Both the position numbers and the translations under genes were made by a program. A model generated the notes under the pieces. It saw only the letters and a list, made by a program, of their open reading frames with translations. It searched no databases and was not told the origin of the DNA. A stretch of DNA of 52,221 nt from CAWUIO01 sp963922455 (lineage in GTDB: Bacteria > Bacteroidota > Bacteroidia > Cytophagales > Microscillaceae). Below, piece after piece: positions 41,681 to 51,957 of the stretch (positions within the stretch are counted from its first letter, which is position 1; each line of letters opens with the position of its first letter). The stretch lies in assembly GCA_963922455.1 (NCBI GenBank), contig CAWUIO010000039.1, positions 1 through 52,221 on the forward strand, given 5' to 3'.

Positions 41681-43387
41681 TTAACGATTGTCTAAAAGGC
41701 CCCGGCCACTTTTCTTGATTATTTTTTTCCGCAACAAATCTTGGGAAATAGCATCGAGCAAGCCATTGACAAATTGCCTACTCTTCGGGGTACTGTAAAG
41801 CTTAGACAGTTCTATATATTCGTTAATACTCACTTTTACCGGGATACTGTAAAAATGGATCATCTCACAAATGGCCATTTTGAGGATGATTTTATCTATC
41901 AAAGCCAAGCGGTTAATTTCCCAGTTTCGAGATTTGCTGGCAATTATAGATTCGTAACGTTCGTCTTCTTCTATGCTCTTTTTAAACAAGTCTGTAAAAA
42001 AGATTTTATCTTCTTCCCAATTCTTGGAAAGCAGGGCAGGTTTAAAATCTTCCTCCGGACTCTCGAGGATAGACTTGACGGTACTCTGTACCATGCTCTG
42101 GACAATTTTTTGATTTTCGGTCCAGAAGAGGTCCTGTTCACCAAAATATTCAGTCAGTAAGGAGTTTTTACGTTCTCCCTTTATATTCAAATGCATCCGG
42201 TCTTGTTCTTCCCAGGGCAGGTTTAATGCCTCCAAATAACTTTGCGTGGCCCAGTTAAACGAGGCTACAATCCGCGTTTGATTGTCCTGCTCATTCAACT
42301 GCTTTTCGTCCAGCCAATCGGATATTCCAATAACCACTTGCTCGAGTCCTTGCCGAATTAATAGCTCTCCGGAGAGCATTTCTTCCTGACTTTCTGCTTC
42401 CTGTACCGTCTTTTTTTCCAGTAAAGAAAGTAAAGTAGCTTGAAAATCGCTGCGGCTGGCACTTATATCACGATAAAACTCAGTAAGTCCCTGCGTTATC
42501 TTTTTTTGTATTTGTTGGGCTAAGTTTTGGGGTGAAGCTGTCTCGTCTTCGTAAAAATGTTGGAAAAACTTGTCAATCGCCGCTTGTATTGCCTTGGTAA
42601 ACGACTCGACAAACTGCGATTCATCAACTTGCCCCAAAACTTGATGGATGGATTCCTTAGAAAAGATAAACTCACTTATCTCAAAGCGGTTTACGCTAAT
42701 TCTCCGGAATATGATCTTCTTAACGATATGGTTCAACAACTGTATATCTTTTTCCAGGTCTCGGGCGGGGTCTTGGGCATATTCCAGAAAGACCGGGTCT
42801 TTCTGGACCAGGTTTTTATAAATGGACCGTACAATATCCCGTCTTTCATTCCAATTTATGCCTCGTTTAAGTAATTCGCCGCGAAGGATTAGATTGCCTT
42901 TCAGTTTTTGATAAGCCTGGTTTTCTTGAAGTAATGGGGCCGATAAAGACACCGGAACAGTTTTTTGTTCTCCTGGCGAGATACTCTCTGGCTTGGCCAT
43001 ATCTCCCAGGTCAATCAAGAGCTGGATTACCCGGAGATAATTGTTATAAATTTTTTCGGCTTGTTGCTGGAGGCTTTTGAAGATGAGGTTTGTGTCCCGG
43101 GTCATCTGGTTGTGATAGTACAGCAAGACTTCCTGATTGTTCGGGTGCAGGTCGGCGCTAGCTTGGGGGAGAGGGTGGGAAGGGTCCACGTGGGTATCAA
43201 ACCAAGCTAAGGACCTTTTCTTTTCTTCTTGAAACTCTTCCGACTGGGCTTTTTCCTCTTCATTCCAATCTGGAGTAAAGAGGGAGATCAATTTATCACG
43301 AGTTGCCCAGTAGTTAGAAGTCTTTACAATCTCCCATCCGTAGAGAGATTGCATTATTTTTATGCGTAAGTATCGGCGGTTCAACAT
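41681..43387 (-). CDS. nusB: Transcription antitermination protein NusB, unusually long
   Basis: 568 residues from the preferred ATG at 43387 (MLNRRYLRIKIMQSLYGW). Only the N-terminal RRYLRIKIMQSLY and the last 100 residues (LIDKIILKMAICEMIHF, VSINEYIELSKLYSTPKSRQFVNGLLDAI) match NusB. Between them lie over 400 residues of charged helical sequence. NusB binds boxA RNA with NusE in rRNA antitermination. Bacteroidota NusB is commonly about 300 residues, E. coli 139, so this is exceptional. Confidence 0.88.
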   Translation of the reverse strand: MLNRRYLRIKIMQSLYGWEIVKTSNYWATRDKLISLFTPDWNEEEKAQSEEFQEEKKRSLAWFDTHVDPSHPLPQASADLHPNNQEVLLYYHNQMTRDTNLIFKSLQQQAEKIYNNYLRVIQLLIDLGDMAKPESISPGEQKTVPVSLSAPLLQENQAYQKLKGNLILRGELLKRGINWNERRDIVRSIYKNLVQKDPVFLEYAQDPARDLEKDIQLLNHIVKKIIFRRISVNRFEISEFIFSKESIHQVLGQVDESQFVESFTKAIQAAIDKFFQHFYEDETASPQNLAQQIQKKITQGLTEFYRDISASRSDFQATLLSLLEKKTVQEAESQEEMLSGELLIRQGLEQVVIGISDWLDEKQLNEQDNQTRIVASFNWATQSYLEALNLPWEEQDRMHLNIKGERKNSLLTEYFGEQDLFWTENQKIVQSMVQSTVKSILESPEEDFKPALLSKNWEEDKIFFTDLFKKSIEEDERYESIIASKSRNWEINRLALIDKIILKMAICEMIHFYSIPVKVSINEYIELSKLYSTPKSRQFVNGLLDAISQDLLRKKIIKKSGRGLLDNR

Positions 43388-43564
43388 ATCGCCTAGCAAG
43401 GTTCGGTATTAAAAATTGTGCCTCTCATACAGTTGAGATACAACATGATGTTTCCATAGCAAAGCTTAGAGTACTTCACAAATGGATGCCCGAAGTTGCA
43501 AATGATATTTAAGATTAAAAAATAAAATCCTAAGGAATCGAGAATATAAGTGTAAGATAAAATA

Positions 43565-44659
43565 TTAAGACCGCATTTTTAATCTCCCGATTGACTCAAT
43601 CCGTTCTAAAGCTAAGTGTAAGGCGGCCTTATGGGTGTTTATATTTTGTTTTTTTGCTCGGCGAAAAATATCTTGAGTAAAGCCATAAATTCTTTCCGCG
43701 TGCTGATAGGCTTTCTCCTGGGAGTAATTTCCTGTAATTTCGTAATAGACATTAATGATCCCCCCGGCATTGATTAAAAAATCGGGAGCGTACAAAATGC
43801 CCTGTTCTTGGCAGAGGTCCGCATCCATGGCCTCATCGGCCAATTGATTATTAGCGGCGCCAGCGATGATGTCACATTTTAGTCGGCTCAGCGTATCCCG
43901 GTTGATGGTAGCTCCTAGGGCACATGGGGCATAAATATCCACATCCAGGTCATAAATAGCATCTTTTTCAACCACTTCTACGCCAAATTGCTTGGAGGCT
44001 TCTTTACAGCGGTCTTCGTAATAATCGGATATGTAAATATTCTTAGTCTCATTACTTAAATATTCCAGCAAACGGATCCCCACGTGACCTACTCCTTGGA
44101 GAGAGACTTTTTTATTTTCTAAACTATCACTCCCATAGACTTCTTTGGCGGCTGCCTTGATCCCCATGTACACCCCATAAGCCGTAACGGGTGAAGGATC
44201 GCCCCCGCCTCCCATAGACTCAGGCTTACCAGCCACAAAGGAAGTCTCGGCCGTCATGTATTCAATATCTTGAGGGCTTATTCCTACATCTTCTGCTGTG
44301 ATGTACCTGCCGGCCAAGCCTTCAATAAATTTACCAAAGGACCGAAACAGCTTCTCACTCTTGTCCTGGCGGGCATCCCCAATGATAACCGCTTTGCCAC
44401 CACCCAGATTGAGGCCAGAAATAGCGTTCTTAAAAGTCATCCCACGAGACAAGCGCAATACATCGTGGAGTGCTTGCGACTCATTTTCATACATCCACAT
44501 GCGTACACCGCCAGCAGCCGGCCCCAACACCGTATTATGAATGGCCACTAGAGCTTTTAAACCGCTAGCTTCGTCATAACAATATACAACCTGCTCATGA
44601 TTGTTTTGAGCTACTTGCTCAAAAACAGACCCGCTTTCTTCGACTGAGGATATTTGCAT
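43565..44659 (-). CDS. Leucine dehydrogenase (Glu/Leu/Phe/Val dehydrogenase family)
   Basis: 364 residues from the preferred ATG at 44659 (MQISSVEESGSVF); the frame is open from 44698. The catalytic region is GLKALVAIHNTVLGPAAGG, then LNLGGGKAVI with the active Lys; the NAD domain has VSLQGVGHVGIRLLEYL. Short length and the GPAAGG motif fit leucine/valine dehydrogenases. It oxidatively deaminates branched-chain amino acids. Confidence 0.92.
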   Translation of the reverse strand: MQISSVEESGSVFEQVAQNNHEQVVYCYDEASGLKALVAIHNTVLGPAAGGVRMWMYENESQALHDVLRLSRGMTFKNAISGLNLGGGKAVIIGDARQDKSEKLFRSFGKFIEGLAGRYITAEDVGISPQDIEYMTAETSFVAGKPESMGGGGDPSPVTAYGVYMGIKAAAKEVYGSDSLENKKVSLQGVGHVGIRLLEYLSNETKNIYISDYYEDRCKEASKQFGVEVVEKDAIYDLDVDIYAPCALGATINRDTLSRLKCDIIAGAANNQLADEAMDADLCQEQGILYAPDFLINAGGIINVYYEITGNYSQEKAYQHAERIYGFTQDIFRRAKKQNINTHKAALHLALERIESIGRLKMRS

Positions 44660-44836
44660 AGAGAAAAAATTAGAAACAGATAATATACAATCAAGCACAA
44701 ATTTACCAATTCACCTCTACAGAATGAAACACTCTGGGTGAAAAATTTAAAAATACCAATCTTATTTTGAACTTTGCCAAGATTTACAAATAACAATCGG
44801 AACATTAACCCAATTGTGATAAATTAGTAAGCATTT

Positions 44837-44864
44837 TTTGATAATGACTAAACATTTATTTTTG
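44837..44864 (+). promoter_or_regulatory. Possible promoter for the ABC exporter
   Basis: TTTG (44837-44840) and TATTTTTG (44857-44864) resemble the Bacteroidota -33/-7 pair TTTG and TAnnTTTG. The spacer of 16 bp is shorter than the usual 19-20. About 130 bp before the gene; the rest of the 44660-44994 gap shows nothing else. Confidence 0.35.
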
Positions 44865-44994
44865 TAGAAGGTTCAAATGGGGCACTTTAAGTGCCAAACT
44901 AGAGTTGTAAATTCGAATATTCGCTTTTCCTTTGCTGTTTCTAATCTATTCAAGTATGCTTGTGCCTTTGTACAGGACTTTTCTTAAATAATGC

Positions 44995-46785
44995 ATGAAA
45001 TCACTAGCCTATCTTAATAAATATTTTTTAAAATATAAGCTCCTTCTCATTTTAGGAATTTTATTTACCATCATATCCAATGTTTTCAGTATCGCCCAGG
45101 CGCCAGTTGTACGCTACGCATTCGATTTGATAGAAGAGGCCATCAGTGTGTACCAAATTCATCCGGAGGGGGCCGCTCAGAGCACTATCTACGGTGTGTT
45201 TGCCAAAAATGTACTTTTCTATGGTTTACTCATTTTAGGCATGGCCCTTCTGAGAGGCGTATTTCTATTTTTTGTGCGGCAAACACTTATTGTGATGTCC
45301 AGACACATTGAGTATGATCTTAAAAATGAAATTTATGCCCATTACCAAGAATTACCCCTAAGCTTCTACCGCAGAAATAAAACGGGTGATTTGATGGCCC
45401 GAATCTCAGAAGATGTGAGCCAAGTACGGATGTATTTGGGGCCGGCCATCATGTATGGCATTAATCTGATTACCTTATTCGTCATGGTAATTTTTGTGAT
45501 GTTCAGTATTGATGCCCGATTGGCCTTTTACTCCCTCATCCCCCTACCTTTCTTATCTATTAGTATCTACTTTGTAAGTAATCTCATCAATAAAAAATCG
45601 GTCGAGATCCAGAAAAGCCTTTCCGGTTTGTCCAGTTTTGTGCAAGAGGCTTTTTCGGGTATCAGGGTTTTAAAATCTTTTGCCCGGGAAGAAGACTCTA
45701 TCAAAAATTTTGATAAAGAAAGTGAAGACTACAAACAAAAATCAATTGAGCTAAGCCTGATCCAGGCCTTATTTTTTCCTTTAATTATAGGGCTCATTGG
45801 TTTAAGTACCATTTTGATTGTCTACATTGGTGGGATAGAAGTAATCAAAGGTAACATATCCAATGGGGTAATTGCCGAGTTTATCATCTATGTAAATTTA
45901 CTAACCTGGCCCGTAACCGCGGTTGGTTGGGTTACCAGTATTATTCAAAGGGCCGCTGCTTCCCAGGGCAGGATCAATGAGTTTTTAGAAACGCCCAGTG
46001 ATATTGTATCTGAGAAGAACCTTAGTAAAGAACTTAGAGGCCAGATTGATTTCCAAAATGTGAGCTTGATTTATCCGGATACAGGAGTAAAAGCCCTGAG
46101 CAATGTCAGTTTTACAATCAATCCGGGCGAAACCTTGGCCATACTCGGAACCACCGGGTCGGGTAAAAGTACGATCGCCAATCTTATTCCCCGTTTATAT
46201 GATGCCACAGAAGGCACTATTTTGATTGACGGAGAGCCCATCCGAGACTATGATTTAAGTAATCTCAGAGGGCAAATTGGCTACGTGCCTCAAGATGTGT
46301 TTTTATTTTCGGATACAATCCAGGGGAATATTAGGTTCGGCTTGAAGGAAGTAAGCGAAAAAAAAATCATCCAAGCCGCCAAAGACGCCGATTTGTACCA
46401 AAACGTGATGGACTTCCCTAAGCAATTTAAGACTCGAATCGGAGAAAGGGGAATCTCGCTCTCAGGAGGGCAAAAGCAAAGACTTTCCTTGGCCCGGGCC
46501 TTGGTGCGCAATCCCAAAATATTAATCCTAGATGACAGCCTTTCGGCCGTAGATACCAAAACAGAAAATGTCATCTTAAACAACCTCAAGCGGATCATGC
46601 ACGAACGTACTTCCATTATCATTTCTCATCGGGTTTCATCGGTAAAACTGGCCGACCACATCTTGGTACTAGAAGATAGCCAAATTGTGGAAAAGGGGAG
46701 CCATGATTCCTTATTAAAACTAAATGGCTTGTACAAAGAGCTCTACGAAAAACAATTACAAACCGAAAGCGAATTAAGTGATTAA
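44995..46785 (+). CDS. ABC transporter, fused permease and ATPase
   Basis: 596 residues. Six membrane helices in the first 310 residues (type 1 exporter fold), then a nucleotide-binding domain with Walker A LGTTGSGKSTI, signature LSGGQKQRLSLARAL, Walker B ILILDDSLSAVD and the H-loop ISHR. Half-transporter of the MsbA/multidrug type that works as a dimer. Substrate unknown. An ATG at 44991 is out of frame; the start is the ATG at 44995. Confidence 0.93.
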   Translation: MKSLAYLNKYFLKYKLLLILGILFTIISNVFSIAQAPVVRYAFDLIEEAISVYQIHPEGAAQSTIYGVFAKNVLFYGLLILGMALLRGVFLFFVRQTLIVMSRHIEYDLKNEIYAHYQELPLSFYRRNKTGDLMARISEDVSQVRMYLGPAIMYGINLITLFVMVIFVMFSIDARLAFYSLIPLPFLSISIYFVSNLINKKSVEIQKSLSGLSSFVQEAFSGIRVLKSFAREEDSIKNFDKESEDYKQKSIELSLIQALFFPLIIGLIGLSTILIVYIGGIEVIKGNISNGVIAEFIIYVNLLTWPVTAVGWVTSIIQRAAASQGRINEFLETPSDIVSEKNLSKELRGQIDFQNVSLIYPDTGVKALSNVSFTINPGETLAILGTTGSGKSTIANLIPRLYDATEGTILIDGEPIRDYDLSNLRGQIGYVPQDVFLFSDTIQGNIRFGLKEVSEKKIIQAAKDADLYQNVMDFPKQFKTRIGERGISLSGGQKQRLSLARALVRNPKILILDDSLSAVDTKTENVILNNLKRIMHERTSIIISHRVSSVKLADHILVLEDSQIVEKGSHDSLLKLNGLYKELYEKQLQTESELSD

Positions 46786-46862
46786 TTGATTGTAGGCTTG
46801 TGTGCGTATTACGATCCATGTACACATAACCAAATCCCACCAAGCCTCTAAATGAAGACGCT

Positions 46863-48134
46863 ATGGCTGAAGAATCCTACAAACCTCTGGCTGAACGACT
46901 CCGGCCTGAACACCCAGATGAGTATATTGGCCAAGCTCACTTAATGGGCCCCGAGGCTCGCTTTAGGCAACTTCTCGAGCACCAGAAAGTCAGCTCTATG
47001 ATTTTTTGGGGCCCTCCAGGAGTGGGGAAGACGAGCCTGGCCCGTCTCATTGGTAAAATGCTCGATCGTCCCTTTTTTACCTTGAGTGCCATAAGTTCTG
47101 GGGTAAAAGAGGTAAGACAAGTCATTCAATCGGCCCGGATGCAACCAGGGAGTATCTTATTCATTGATGAGATACACCGATTTAATAAAGCCCAGCAAGA
47201 TGCGCTGCTAGGAGCTGTGGAAGAAGGCATTATTATCTTAATAGGGGCTACCACCGAAAACCCCTCCTTTGAAGTTATCTCCGCTCTACTTTCCAGATGC
47301 CAAGTCTACACCCTACAACCCTTAGCTAAAGAAGATCTAGATGCGCTCGTAGAACAAGCCCTGGTCCGAGACGAAATTCTGAAACAAAGAGAGGTAATTG
47401 TAGAAGAAAATGAAGCTTTATATCGATTTTCGGGCGGAGATGCCCGCAAGCTTTATAACTTACTCGAGATGTTGGTAAATGCTTTCCCCGAAGATCCTGT
47501 CAAAATTACCAATGACCTCGTACAACGTTTGATTCAGCAAAAAATGGTACTCTATGACAAAAATGGGGAGCAACACTATGATATAATTTCGGCTTATATT
47601 AAATCCATCCGGGGGAGTGACCCCAATGCCGCCGTATATTGGTTGGCCCGGATGATCGAGGGAGGAGAAGACCCCAAATTTATAGCCCGGCGCTTGCTTA
47701 TTTTGGCCTCCGAAGATATTGGCAATGCCAACCCAACGGCTTTGGTTATGGCTACCAATTGTTTTCAAGCGGTAAATATGATCGGTTACCCCGAAGCCCG
47801 CATCATTTTGTCACAAGCCACCGTATATTTGGCCAGTTCACCCAAGAGTAATGCCAGTTATCTGGCAATCAAAAAAGCTCAGCAGGCCGTGAGACAAATG
47901 GGCGACCTAGCGGTACCCTTATCCATACGGAACGCGCCTACCCAGTTGATGAAAAAATCAGGCTATGGGCAAGAGTATAAATATGCCCACGACCATCCCG
48001 GTAGCTTTGCCTTCATGGAATTTCTTCCCGATGCACTTTCTGGCACGACGTTTTACGAGCCTGGGAAAAACGCCCGGGAAGAAGAAATGCGTAAGTTTTT
48101 AAAAGTGCGCTGGAAAGATAAATATGGATATTAA
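46863..48134 (+). CDS. rarA: Replication-associated recombination protein RarA (MgsA)
   Basis: 423 residues. AAA+ ATPase with LAERLRPEHPDEYIGQAHL, Walker A GPPGVGKTS, Walker B ILFIDEIHRFNKAQQD and sensor ATTENPSFEV. The C-terminal part (YDIISAYIKSIRGSDPNAA, YWLARMIEGGEDP) is the RarA tetramerisation region. It acts at stalled replication forks. 77 bp after the ABC exporter. Confidence 0.95.
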   Translation: MAEESYKPLAERLRPEHPDEYIGQAHLMGPEARFRQLLEHQKVSSMIFWGPPGVGKTSLARLIGKMLDRPFFTLSAISSGVKEVRQVIQSARMQPGSILFIDEIHRFNKAQQDALLGAVEEGIIILIGATTENPSFEVISALLSRCQVYTLQPLAKEDLDALVEQALVRDEILKQREVIVEENEALYRFSGGDARKLYNLLEMLVNAFPEDPVKITNDLVQRLIQQKMVLYDKNGEQHYDIISAYIKSIRGSDPNAAVYWLARMIEGGEDPKFIARRLLILASEDIGNANPTALVMATNCFQAVNMIGYPEARIILSQATVYLASSPKSNASYLAIKKAQQAVRQMGDLAVPLSIRNAPTQLMKKSGYGQEYKYAHDHPGSFAFMEFLPDALSGTTFYEPGKNAREEEMRKFLKVRWKDKYGY

Positions 48135-48139
48135 GAGCC

Positions 48140-49402
48140 TTATAAATTTACCGAGCTAAATACAAAACCACCCAATACTTTAGGAAAAAAATAGGTCGAC
48201 TTGGGAGGCATCGTAGCGCCACTATGGCAAACCTGCTCTATCTCATCCAGACTGACCGGCCGGGTCAAAATCGCCAATTGGGCATTTTCTCTTTGTATGC
48301 TTTCAAAACAAGGAGCTGCGTATTGGGAAAACTCCAAATGCATCTCCTGTTGGGCGGCATCTAGCCCTAATGTATGCTCTAAGATAAAGTGGTGTAAAAT
48401 ACTTATATCCAGCTTTTTGACCACTTCGGGCACTTCTTTTTTATTCTCAGAAAGCTTATCTTTTTTAAAAAATAGCCGATAATTTGCTTCTTTGAGGAGT
48501 AATACAAAATTACCAGGCTCTTCATAAGGGCGGGGGCCGTGTTGACAATCAACCGGAATCTCGTCTATGTCAAAATTCGCTTCCAGGGCTTGTAAAAACT
48601 CTTCAGAATTAAAATTAGGGAGCGAATGGACAATCCGATGCGTCGGTAAAATACCTGGGGCACTGCTGCTTGTATTACTTAACCACATCAGGTGAAAGTT
48701 GTAAGCTTCTTCACCTGTATGTTGCAAATTTTGGTGCAGGGCTTCTTCCCGGTACCATACCGAGCTTTCGTAGCGGTGGTGGCCGTCGGCAATCCACACG
48801 GGCAGTTCGCCCAATACCTTTTGAAATTCGGCAATCACGTGGAGGTCTTGAATTTTACTCAGCCGGTGCCGGGTACCCCGAACATCTTCCATTTCATAAA
48901 ATGGGCTTTGCAAGCTTTCTTCCATGTACGATTCTAAGCGACAAGCCGGGTCATTGTAAAATCCGTGAGTAGGGATGGTATGCATTTGCGTATGCAAAAG
49001 CAACTGTTGCCGATGAGATACGGCCCGCGACAAGGTTTTTTCGTGGGGGAGGACAACTTTTTCGGAGAATGGTAATGCTTCAATATGGGCAAAAAAGCCC
49101 TTTCGGCTACACGTTGGCCCCTCATCTTCCAAGCGAAAGAGCTGGTCGTACACATATAAGGCCGGGATAGGGTCTTGGCGGATTACCTTGTCTAATTTCC
49201 AGTTCTCGACCCTGCGCTTAGCATTTTCATAAGGAGGGACATCCATAGGCGATGAAATATGAAAATAGTGGAAGGGTTGGGTGTAAAAAGCTTCTTGTTT
49301 TTGTTTTAGCAAGGTTTCACTGAGCGGAGCAGCGAGTGATGGAAGGTCTTGAGCTAGTATGGAGTTATAGTGCCAGGCTTGAAAGGGACGGATCTTGGCC
49401 AT
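48140..49402 (-). CDS. DUF1015 family protein
   Basis: 420 residues from the preferred ATG at 49402 (MAKIRPFQAWHYN), the family's normal start; the frame is open from 49441. Typical motifs are RPFQAWHYN, SPMDVPPYENA, and WIADGHHRYESSVWYRE. Widespread in bacteria and often near amino-acid metabolism genes; function unproven. It converges with rarA, with only 5 bp between the stops. Confidence 0.88.
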   Translation of the reverse strand: MAKIRPFQAWHYNSILAQDLPSLAAPLSETLLKQKQEAFYTQPFHYFHISSPMDVPPYENAKRRVENWKLDKVIRQDPIPALYVYDQLFRLEDEGPTCSRKGFFAHIEALPFSEKVVLPHEKTLSRAVSHRQQLLLHTQMHTIPTHGFYNDPACRLESYMEESLQSPFYEMEDVRGTRHRLSKIQDLHVIAEFQKVLGELPVWIADGHHRYESSVWYREEALHQNLQHTGEEAYNFHLMWLSNTSSSAPGILPTHRIVHSLPNFNSEEFLQALEANFDIDEIPVDCQHGPRPYEEPGNFVLLLKEANYRLFFKKDKLSENKKEVPEVVKKLDISILHHFILEHTLGLDAAQQEMHLEFSQYAAPCFESIQRENAQLAILTRPVSLDEIEQVCHSGATMPPKSTYFFPKVLGGFVFSSVNL

Positions 49403-49536
49403 AAAAATGCCCCGAAGGGAAGTTGATTTAGGCCTAAACAAATAATATTCGGTAGAGGTTCAGGCTGTGCTTTGTTTATTATAAAACATGCCAGGAAAAA
49501 TCAATGAGATCTTACTTTTATACCCAAATATCAAAT

Positions 49537-49670
49537 CTGGGGCTTCCCCCGGCTTGAAAAAACCGATGAATATTTGGCCAATTGCTTCGGGCCGGGGTCG
49601 GGCTGTCACTACTCGCTGGCCTACCCGCAAACCAGCGGCGAGCTCAAACATGCCGTTCCATCCCTAAGCC
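49537..49670 (-). repeat. Dispersed structured element E12 (134 bp, subfamily III)
   Basis: Minus-strand copy with ends GGCTTAGGGATGGAACGG and GGGGGAAGCCCCAG. The GC stem is CCCCGGC/GCCGGGG, a fourth variant; the inner hairpin is CGCTGG/CCAGCG and the box GTGACAGC. It ends 12 bp from the DUF547 stop. Confidence 0.9.
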
Positions 49671-49682
49671 AGGAAAGTGCCT

Positions 49683-50528
49683 CTACTGCTCATTCAAGTC
49701 CCAGTTATACTCCATAAATTCCAGGGGAAGTTTTGGGTTAAAATCAGGATTGTAAGGCTTAATGAATGAGTTGAGATCCCCATTTCGGGTAAAATCCGAT
49801 TGGAACCAATCAAAAATCTTAGAGAGTTGTGTGGCCTGCTGACTGATTTTGTTAAAACGGGCATTTTGCAAGAAGTCATAGGCTTGTTCTTCCAGTTGCC
49901 TTTCCAGCTCCACGCCAGTATAGGCTTCCCTTCGTAATTTAGGGCAAGAAATAGAAGCGCAATTCATGGCAAAATGAATGCGGGGCTCCCCAAACTTCTT
50001 TCGTAAAATCTGATGCTCAATTGTACCCAAATCAAAGGGTACTTCCCCAATTTTAAAAAACTTATAGTCCCAGGGGGAGGAGCTAATGGAGCTATTGGAG
50101 CGAACCTCTTTGATACTTTGTACCGGATAATGATTAAGGATCAATTGGATGGTATAGGCATTATACGTATTAATCCAATAGGCTATTTCTTCTGCTCTTG
50201 TCCAGTTATTTCCGGGTGGGTTTTGGCTAAGTAATTTTAAATAGGCCTCGAGGGCTAAGCTATCTTTTTGAAAACCCATATAATTTACTCTGCCATCTTC
50301 GTCTACGTGTTTTATAAGTAAGTCAGTCCAGGCTTGGTGGTCTAAGGTTTGCCTTTCTTTGTTATTGAGTTTTGCTAAATCGACTGCGTTTCCACTGAGG
50401 TGTTTGACCCACTCCAGGGTAGTTAAGGCCACATCATAAAAACGAATAGTATAGTAATATACTAAGGAAAAGATGATCCCAATACTGAGCAATAATCCGA
50501 TCAAAAACAGTCTTGGTTTCTTTTTCAT
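49683..50528 (-). CDS. DUF547 membrane-anchored protein
   Basis: About 281 residues from the preferred ATG at 50528 (MKKKPRLFLIGLLLS); the frame is open from 50633, but the earlier residues look non-coding. An N-terminal signal/anchor helix is followed by the DUF547 domain: DEDGRVNYMGFQKD, EEIAYWINTYNAYTIQLIL, and IHFAMNCASISCPKLRREAY with its conserved Cys pair. Role unknown; exported. Confidence 0.87.
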   Translation of the reverse strand: MKKKPRLFLIGLLLSIGIIFSLVYYYTIRFYDVALTTLEWVKHLSGNAVDLAKLNNKERQTLDHQAWTDLLIKHVDEDGRVNYMGFQKDSLALEAYLKLLSQNPPGNNWTRAEEIAYWINTYNAYTIQLILNHYPVQSIKEVRSNSSISSSPWDYKFFKIGEVPFDLGTIEHQILRKKFGEPRIHFAMNCASISCPKLRREAYTGVELERQLEEQAYDFLQNARFNKISQQATQLSKIFDWFQSDFTRNGDLNSFIKPYNPDFNPKLPLEFMEYNWDLNEQ

Positions 50529-50805
50529 GTTCCTTAATCTAGTCAAATACCAAACTTTTGCTAGCCTAATGGACTTTATGCAAACCGCTAAACAAAAGTT
50601 GATTGTACCGTGAAAAGTAGTTAGAACTACCAATTTTTTTATAAAAAGCTAGAAGGCCAAGACTTTATTAAAGAAAATCGATAAGGAAAAGAAGTAAACC
50701 CTAAATTTACTTAGCTGAGGTAGAGGAGCTTCCCTCTTGCTGATAAATCGTGGCAATTGTATTTCCAGAGAAAAGCTCCTAGGAGTAGGTGTTTTGCGGT
50801 TAAAC

Positions 50806-51780
50806 TTAAAAATTGGCTTGAAGGAAGCGCCGCAGGTCTGTTTCGCAGGTTTCACAGCTGAAAAAAGCACCGTGATCTCCCCCTTCTATGGGGTATAATT
50901 GATTGATTATGCCCAATTGGGCAAGGACTGGGTGGATTAATCCGCTTCCTCGAGTGATTACCCCTGAGCCATCGGCTTCCCCTTCTAAATAAGGTACAAT
51001 GCCATCGTCTGTGCCGTGAAAACTGATTAAAATAGGATCTTGGGCACTGATGAAATCGGTGCTGACTAAGGCCCCAGCTATGTTGATTACCCCCTTAAAA
51101 GAGGATGAAAAGCCAGGGTTTCCACTATTTCCCTCGATTCCCCCATTGTTTTGAGCATAATCTACCAAGGCACTGCCCCCTAAGGATTCGATATCACTCA
51201 CATTGTTTACATAGGCAGCGTGTAGGGCCGTAAAGCCGCCCGCCGAAAAACCTCCCAAGAAAATAGCATTGGTATCGATTCTATACACGTTGTTTTGAGC
51301 GGCATCTTTTTTAAAAAAACGAATGGATGCCCGAGCATCGTGAACCGCTTCCAGTATTCCTTGCCGGAGGCTTGTTTCGGTACGCTCAGTATCAATGAGC
51401 CGGTAGGAGATAGAAGCAGATACGTATCCAGATAGTGCCAGTAAACGGGAAAGCTCAATGAATTGATCCTTATTACCTCCTGTGAACCCTCCACCGTGGA
51501 CAAGAATAACCAAAGGCCTTGCCCCTAAGGTATCGCCTTCAGGTTGATAAATATCCATTTTGAGGTCTTGAACGACCCCTCCTTGAGTGCTGGCCTGGCC
51601 ATAAGATACATCCTGCTCTACTTGCATAGAAGTAAATACAGTCTCAATATATCTTTGGGAGCCAACAGGCTCCATATTGTTGTATTCATCAGAACAGGCC
51701 AAGAGTAGGAGCATAGCCGTGAAACTTAGCCAGTTCTTGAAAGTAAAAATTTTAAAGGTACGATCTAGGGTGTAAAACAT
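50806..51780 (-). CDS. Lipoprotein alpha/beta hydrolase (esterase-like)
   Basis: About 324 residues from the preferred ATG at 51780, which gives a signal peptide ending MLLLLAC; the frame is open to 51906. The oxyanion motif ILVHGGGFTGG, nucleophile elbow GGFSAGGF (Ser), Asp in SFHGTDDGIVPY and His in EGGDHGAFF make a complete triad of the carboxylesterase/lipase type. An envelope esterase. Its C-terminal CETCETDL region carries two Cys. Confidence 0.88.
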   Translation of the reverse strand: MFYTLDRTFKIFTFKNWLSFTAMLLLLACSDEYNNMEPVGSQRYIETVFTSMQVEQDVSYGQASTQGGVVQDLKMDIYQPEGDTLGARPLVILVHGGGFTGGNKDQFIELSRLLALSGYVSASISYRLIDTERTETSLRQGILEAVHDARASIRFFKKDAAQNNVYRIDTNAIFLGGFSAGGFTALHAAYVNNVSDIESLGGSALVDYAQNNGGIEGNSGNPGFSSSFKGVINIAGALVSTDFISAQDPILISFHGTDDGIVPYLEGEADGSGVITRGSGLIHPVLAQLGIINQLYPIEGGDHGAFFSCETCETDLRRFLQANF

Positions 51781-51957
51781 GTCAATAGATTGGTTGATCT
51801 GCATTATTAAACGATCCAGATCCTGAATACACCCCCTAGGAAAGTCAAACTTTTTACTTCTTTCTAAGCTATGACTTAAAAAAACGCACATTATAAGGCT
51901 TAACAAAGGAAGACGAGCAAGAATTATGGAAAGGAGAGAGAAAGTAATTTGTTCTGA

